Source of the DNA: JBBRFH01 sp038224615
Lineage (GTDB): Bacteria > Planctomycetota > Phycisphaerae > Tepidisphaerales > Tepidisphaeraceae
Assembly (NCBI GenBank): GCA_038224615.1
Contig: JBBRFH010000152.1
Span: 1-8,424 of the forward strand
Length of the DNA stretch: 8,424 nt
Reading direction: 5' to 3'
The position numbers and the translations under genes were made by a program. The first letter of the stretch is position 1. Each line of letters starts with the position of its first letter. Shown here in pieces: positions 4,980 through 8,424 of the stretch. Below the pieces are notes generated by a model. The model searched no databases and was not told where the DNA came from. It saw only the letters and a program-made list of their open reading frames with translations.

Positions 4980-6074
4980 ATGGGCGATGTATTAGACCAA
5001 TCAGAAGTCGACGCACTGCTGGCAGCAGTGGATTCCGGCGCTATGGCGACCGCGACGGCAACCCCGAGCGCCCGCAGCAGCAACGCCGGAGGCGGAAACG
5101 ACGGCGGACCCGAGATCTTCGGCTCGCGCGGCCGTGGCGGCAGCGCCGTGGACGTGCAGGTCTATGACTTCAAACGACCCGAGCGCGTCTCCAAAGACCA
5201 GATGCGCGCCCTCGAAGCCCTCCACGAAGGCTTCGGCCGAAACTTCGGCGCCGCCCTTTCGGGCTACCTGCGGACGATCATCGAAGTCTCGGTCGCCCAC
5301 ATCGAGCAGCTCACCTACAGCGAGTTCATCCACTCCCTGCCCAACCCAACGTGCTTCAATCTGCTTAAGGCCGAGCAACTTGACGGGCAGATGTGCCTGG
5401 AAATCAGCCCGCTGATCATCTACCCGATCATCGACCGCCTGCTGGGCGGCTCCAACGCCGACCTGTTCATCCCGCAACGGCCGCTCACGCAGATTGAGCA
5501 GCGGCTGGTGCAGCGGATCACCGACCGGGCGATGCACTTCCTATCCGAGGCGTGGAGCAATCTCACGCCGGTGTCGTTCAGCCTGCAGGACTTTGAATCC
5601 AACCCCCAGCTTGTCCAGATCGTTCCGCCGAACGAGACAGTGGTAGTCGTCGGGTTTGAGCTGCGGATGGGCAATCGCGCGGGCACGATGAGCCTGTGCA
5701 TCCCGTACAACGTCATCGAACCGGTGATGACACAACTGAGCGCCCAGAGCTGGTTCACCTACCAGCGTCGGGCGTCGCACGACGACTCGCTGAAGAAAGT
5801 GTCGCGGACGGTGTCGACGGCGTCGGTGGAGATGCGGGCGGTGCTGGCGAAGACGCGCATCAGCCTCCAGGAACTGCTGACGCTGCAGCCGGGCGACCTG
5901 ATCACGACCGAAAAACCGGTCACCGGCGACGTGCTGTTACAGATCGAAGGCAAGAACAAGTACTTCGCCAAGCTCGGCAAGATGCGCGGCAAACGGGCGC
6001 TCCAGATCGTCCGGATCGCGCCGGAGATCCCGATCGAGGCCCCGCCGGCTGACCCGACGAAGGCCGGCGGATGA
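4980..6074 (+). CDS. fliM: Flagellar motor switch protein FliM
   Basis: The protein has 364 residues, normal to slightly long. FliM forms the C-ring with FliG and FliN, binds phosphorylated CheY and reverses motor rotation. The N-terminal CheY-binding peptide is present: LDQSEVDALLAA (5-16). A Gly/Ser/Ala-rich linker of about 45 residues follows. The middle domain opens with YDFKRPERVSKDQMRALEAL (62-81), followed by FGRNFGAALSGYLR (85-98), and has the conserved LLGGSN turn (154-159). The C-terminal FliN-like SpoA domain (about 280-348) contains AVLAKTRISLQELLTLQPGDLI. The tail after 350 is Pro/Ala-rich. Other flagellar genes are absent, and the next gene overlaps the stop, so the two are likely translationally coupled. 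Presence of fliM implies a flagellated cell stage. Confidence 0.96.
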   Translation: MGDVLDQSEVDALLAAVDSGAMATATATPSARSSNAGGGNDGGPEIFGSRGRGGSAVDVQVYDFKRPERVSKDQMRALEALHEGFGRNFGAALSGYLRTIIEVSVAHIEQLTYSEFIHSLPNPTCFNLLKAEQLDGQMCLEISPLIIYPIIDRLLGGSNADLFIPQRPLTQIEQRLVQRITDRAMHFLSEAWSNLTPVSFSLQDFESNPQLVQIVPPNETVVVVGFELRMGNRAGTMSLCIPYNVIEPVMTQLSAQSWFTYQRRASHDDSLKKVSRTVSTASVEMRAVLAKTRISLQELLTLQPGDLITTEKPVTGDVLLQIEGKNKYFAKLGKMRGKRALQIVRIAPEIPIEAPPADPTKAGG

Positions 6075-6811
6075 GCGATGCCGCATCGTCGTCCGCGCCC
6101 AGACCGCTTCTGGGAGGCGGGTACTTTAAGGAATCGGAGACGGCGTGGCAGTCGCTGATCTTCCTGCTCCCGTGGATCATCGCCTACGAATTGGGCACGT
6201 GGTACTTCACGTTCGATCCGGTGACGCGCAGCGAGCAGCGGATTGTGGCGTTCAGCATGCTCCGCGACGCCTTGGCCTCCCTCGGCGCCACCGCCCGTTG
6301 GGTCCCGCCGGCCAGTGTCGTTTCGATCCTGCTCTCGATGGCGATCTGCCGGCGCGAGCGGATGCGGATCACGCTGGGGACGCAACTGCTGATGGGGGTG
6401 GAGAGCGTCGTGCTGGCCACCCCGCTCCTTGTCGTCGGCCTGGTCGTGGCGCGAATGCCGGGGCTCTCCAACCCCGAGCCCATAGGGGAAAGCCTGGTGC
6501 TATCCATCGGCGCAGGCGTATATGAAGAACTCGTTTTCCGCCTCGTCACATTTGCGGCACTCCATTTTTTCCTTTCAGACTTCCTAAATGTGCCCGGGCG
6601 CATCACCACGCCTATTATTGTAGCGGTATCGGCGGTGGTCTTCTCGCTGTACCACTACTGGGGGCCGGAGGAGTTTGCACCGCAAACCTTTGTATTCAGG
6701 ACAGTTGCGGGTCTGTTCTTCGGGAGCGTGCTGCTTTGCCGCGGATTTGGCGTAACCGCCGGATGTCACGCGGCTTATGATATATTGGTATCCCTGTTGA
6801 GGGTGGCGTGA
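6071..6811 (+). CDS. CPBP-family intramembrane metalloprotease
   Basis: The protein has 246 residues and several hydrophobic segments: about 26-48, 80-95, 108-127, 140-175, 180-197 and 208-222. CPBP (CAAX protease and bacteriocin-processing, Abi) motifs are present: EExxxR as E152-E153-L-V-F-R157, a histidine in FSLYHYWG (His195), and GCHAAYD (His233, with Asp237 in place of the common Asn). These are the expected metal and catalytic residues of the Rce1-like fold. Members cleave within membranes or act in bacteriocin processing and immunity; this one's substrate is unknown. The ATG overlaps the fliM stop by 4 bases (ATGA), with GAAGG 7 bases upstream. The C-terminal third has visibly more A/T in third positions than the N-terminal half. 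Confidence 0.87.
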   Translation: MSDAASSSAPRPLLGGGYFKESETAWQSLIFLLPWIIAYELGTWYFTFDPVTRSEQRIVAFSMLRDALASLGATARWVPPASVVSILLSMAICRRERMRITLGTQLLMGVESVVLATPLLVVGLVVARMPGLSNPEPIGESLVLSIGAGVYEELVFRLVTFAALHFFLSDFLNVPGRITTPIIVAVSAVVFSLYHYWGPEEFAPQTFVFRTVAGLFFGSVLLCRGFGVTAGCHAAYDILVSLLRVA

Positions 6812-7101
6812 GGGCGCAGGTGAAGATTTTACTACCAGTGGGGGCGGGATTCGCTATACTTCGCGTCAGTTCGGACGGGTTGAAAACGTCTGGACGTCAG
6901 GGCGTCATGCCGAGGTCGTCGGCGGGCTGAATTAGACGAGGCCCGTCACTTGTTCTTAACCGATGCGTGTGGGGCAAGCTGGGATCGCGACGATCTACGC
7001 CATAAGTATTTGTATTTTTGGGCCTTTACGATCCGTATGGCCGCGAATTTTTTGCCGGAAGGGCGAAGTAATCCTTCTTTAGATAGAGGGCACGGAAGCA
7101 G
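6812..7101. other. Intergenic region of about 290 bases ahead of the DUF2617-like gene
   Basis: No gene is supported. TATACT at 6855-6860 would suit a -10 hexamer but has no good -35 17 bases upstream. An AT-richer patch lies around 7000-7060. A 22-codon frame begins at the ATG at 7037 with sequence MAANFLPEGRSNPSLD, and its TGA (7103-7105) overlaps the start codon of the next gene. That could be a coupled leader or chance; it lacks an obvious ribosome site. Confidence 0.4.
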
Positions 7102-7656
7102 ATGAGCAATCGCACCAAACAACGTCGCTGTAGCGGCCTGACGCTGATGCTGTATCAGCGCGTGCTGCACCCCGAACTATTCAAGATCCATGCCAGCGAG
7201 CCGGTCAGCCGTCGTATGTACGAAGCTGACGTGTGGCTCGTCGAAGGCGGACACGTGATCTCGTTCACCGCAGGCAAGAACACCCTTGCCGAAGTAATTG
7301 TCAACCAGGCCCCGGCCCTCACCGACCGCGGACTCCTGCAGACCATTCCCTGCCGCGGCGAGCGTTACCACGAGATGACCGCGGGCAACATCAAGTACAT
7401 GATCTCCACGCAGGAAGAACAGCTCAACCAGACGCTGTACGACGCTTCCCGCGCCGAGATGCGTCAGTACGCGGCCCGCCGCGAACTGATGATGGCCGAC
7501 CTCCCCGGAGCGTCCGACGGTTCGACCGGCGGCTTCCTGTCGGTCCTGGACATCGAACGACGAAGCCACGAGTTGATCGTGCAGTCGTTCCACCTGTTCG
7601 ACGACAGCCTGATGGTCATCAAGACCCAGGGTATTTTTGAAGTCACACGCGGATAA
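7102..7656 (+). CDS. Uncharacterised DUF2617-like protein
   Basis: The protein has 184 residues, is soluble, and has no signal peptide or membrane segment. It opens LTLMLYQRVLHPELFKI (13-29), then VWLVEGGHVISF (44-55), ALTDRGLLQTIPCRGERYHE (72-91) and YMISTQEEQLNQTLYD (99-114). This order of blocks matches what I remember of DUF2617, a family of unknown function seen in planctomycetes and actinobacteria. The assignment is from memory and only moderately certain. Residues 125-184 form an extension with a Gly/Ser-rich link (136-145) and a hydrophobic beta-rich end. The ribosome site is weak (GAGGG 11 bases or GGAAG 3 bases before the ATG), so Met16 is an alternative start. A strong terminator follows, so it ends its transcript. 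Confidence 0.72.
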   Translation: MSNRTKQRRCSGLTLMLYQRVLHPELFKIHASEPVSRRMYEADVWLVEGGHVISFTAGKNTLAEVIVNQAPALTDRGLLQTIPCRGERYHEMTAGNIKYMISTQEEQLNQTLYDASRAEMRQYAARRELMMADLPGASDGSTGGFLSVLDIERRSHELIVQSFHLFDDSLMVIKTQGIFEVTRG

Positions 7657-7691
7657 TTATCGCGTGACCAACTCTGCGGTGAGAACCGCCG

Positions 7692-7730
7692 AACGACCTC
7701 GAAGCCCTCAAAAAGCTTCGAGGTCGTTTT
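7692..7730 (+). terminator. Strong Rho-independent terminator
   Basis: A perfect 14-bp stem, 7692-7705 with 7715-7728, has the 9-base loop CCTCAAAAA and runs into TTTT (7727-7730) then CGTT. It begins 36 bases after the stop at 7656. It separates the DUF2617-like gene from the endonuclease gene. Confidence 0.92.
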
Positions 7731-7825
7731 CGTTGAGGGATGCTGTTGCTAGCGGCCTGAATCGCAAGCAGTTAGGATTGCGCAGCCCAAGTGGCTGTGT
7801 GTTGGTGAGAAGGCATGATTCGTGG

Positions 7826-7850
7826 ACCCGTCATCCTGACGATCACGGGT
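7826..7850. repeat. Small inverted repeat upstream of the HNH gene
   Basis: ACCCGTCATC (7826-7835) and GATCACGGGT (7841-7850) pair except for one C-C mismatch, with loop CTGAC. It lies 27 bases ahead of the ATG at 7877. It could be an operator or a leader hairpin, but nothing else supports that. Confidence 0.45.
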
Positions 7851-7876
7851 GGATCGCTTAACCGGACACCGAGCCT

Positions 7877-8424
7877 ATGCAGATCGCCGCCGTTCATTCT
7901 CCCATTGCGCCCCAACCGGCGGTCTCCAGCGCTGCGCTGTCGGCGAACGTGCTGGTTCTGAACAAGTTCTACCAGGCGATCCGCGTGGTCAACGTCAAGC
8001 GTGCCTTCTCCCTGCTCGCCAAGGACCTCGCCGAGGTCGTCCACATTGAGACCGACCTCGCCGGCCAGTCGATCTGGCAGAACCTCGACCTCGCCGAGTG
8101 GACGCAGCTCAGCCAGCTCAAGCGCCAGTTCGAGCCCGACGGGCACGACTGGCTGCACACGGTGCGCTTCGCGATCGCGGTCCCCCGGATCATCCGACTG
8201 CTGGGCTACGACAAGCTCCCCCGGCAGGACGTCAAGTTCAACCGCCGCAACATTTTCGCGCGCGACAGCAACAAGTGTCAGTACTGCGGCCGGAAGTTCA
8301 GCACCCAGGACCTGTCGCTCGACCACGTCGTCCCCCGCTCCCAGGACGGCAAGAGCACCTGGGACAACATCGTCTGCTGCTGCGTCAAGTGCAACGTCAA
8401 GAAAGGCGGCCGCACCCCCGAGCA
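7877..8424 (+). CDS. HNH endonuclease family protein (partial, runs off the right edge)
   Basis: 182 codons are visible with no stop. The N-terminal part (23-56) reads NVLVLNKFYQAIRVVNVKRA then FSLLAKDLAEVV, typical of a widespread bacterial HNH family. A zinc-knuckle HNH domain follows: CQYC (134-137), LDHVVPRS (148-155) with D149-H150, WDNIV (162-166) with Asn164, and CVKCN (169-173) followed by KKGGRTPE. The four cysteines should hold a structural zinc and His150 the catalytic metal site. The first ATG at 7877 has only a weak ribosome site. Such genes are usually stand-alone chromosomal genes of unknown role in DNA processing. No methylase or toxin partner is seen here, and the visible part has all key residues. 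Confidence 0.88.
   Translation, partial: MQIAAVHSPIAPQPAVSSAALSANVLVLNKFYQAIRVVNVKRAFSLLAKDLAEVVHIETDLAGQSIWQNLDLAEWTQLSQLKRQFEPDGHDWLHTVRFAIAVPRIIRLLGYDKLPRQDVKFNRRNIFARDSNKCQYCGRKFSTQDLSLDHVVPRSQDGKSTWDNIVCCCVKCNVKKGGRTPE

Noticed and set aside
5001..5537. Minus-strand frame of 178 codons
   Set aside because: It is antisense to fliM, an unmistakable gene.

Overview
The window is GC-rich bacterial chromosome, most probably from the Planctomycetota (perhaps Phycisphaerae). That is an inference from four things: a WXG100-type small-protein cluster, a flagellar fliM placed away from other flagellar genes, a protein I read as DUF2617-like, and families of intergenic inverted repeats that recall those genomes from memory. 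No rRNA, tRNA, CRISPR array, transposase or phage gene is visible.

Left block (1-1659, all on the minus strand, read right to left): a WXG100-like protein of 90 aa, a coiled-coil protein of 234 aa with a disordered acidic tail, a 71-aa helical protein, and the first 69 codons of a gene leaving the left edge. All three complete proteins carry a W-x-D tripeptide (WRD, WQD, WND). The set looks like the small-protein end of a type VII (Esx/Yuk-like) secretion locus. The FtsK/SpoIIIE ATPase that would prove this lies outside, or is the partial gene. Two intergenic repeats sit between these genes: a nested 27-bp palindrome (226-290) and an inverted and tandem repeat (1299-1385).

Centre (1660-3473): a divergent intergenic region leads to a small secreted protein with one carboxypeptidase-regulatory-like (beta-sandwich) domain (1828-2277). 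About 1.2 kb without a convincing gene follows. Its first half is a series of strong hairpins and a nine-G run. Its second half has a sigma70-like promoter followed directly by sequence that folds well, a candidate non-coding RNA.

Right block (3474-8424): a class III PLP aminotransferase of the glutamate-1-semialdehyde aminomutase family on the minus strand, divergent from fliM. fliM overlaps by 4 bases a CPBP-family intramembrane protease. Then come a DUF2617-like protein with a strong intrinsic terminator behind it, and an HNH endonuclease cut off by the right edge.

Apart from the secretion-like cluster, the genes look like unrelated housekeeping or accessory units. I do not see a complete new system. 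The most worthwhile leads are the W-x-D trio, the folded region near 2769-2980, and the perfect palindrome overlapping a sigma28-like -10 element ahead of fliM.
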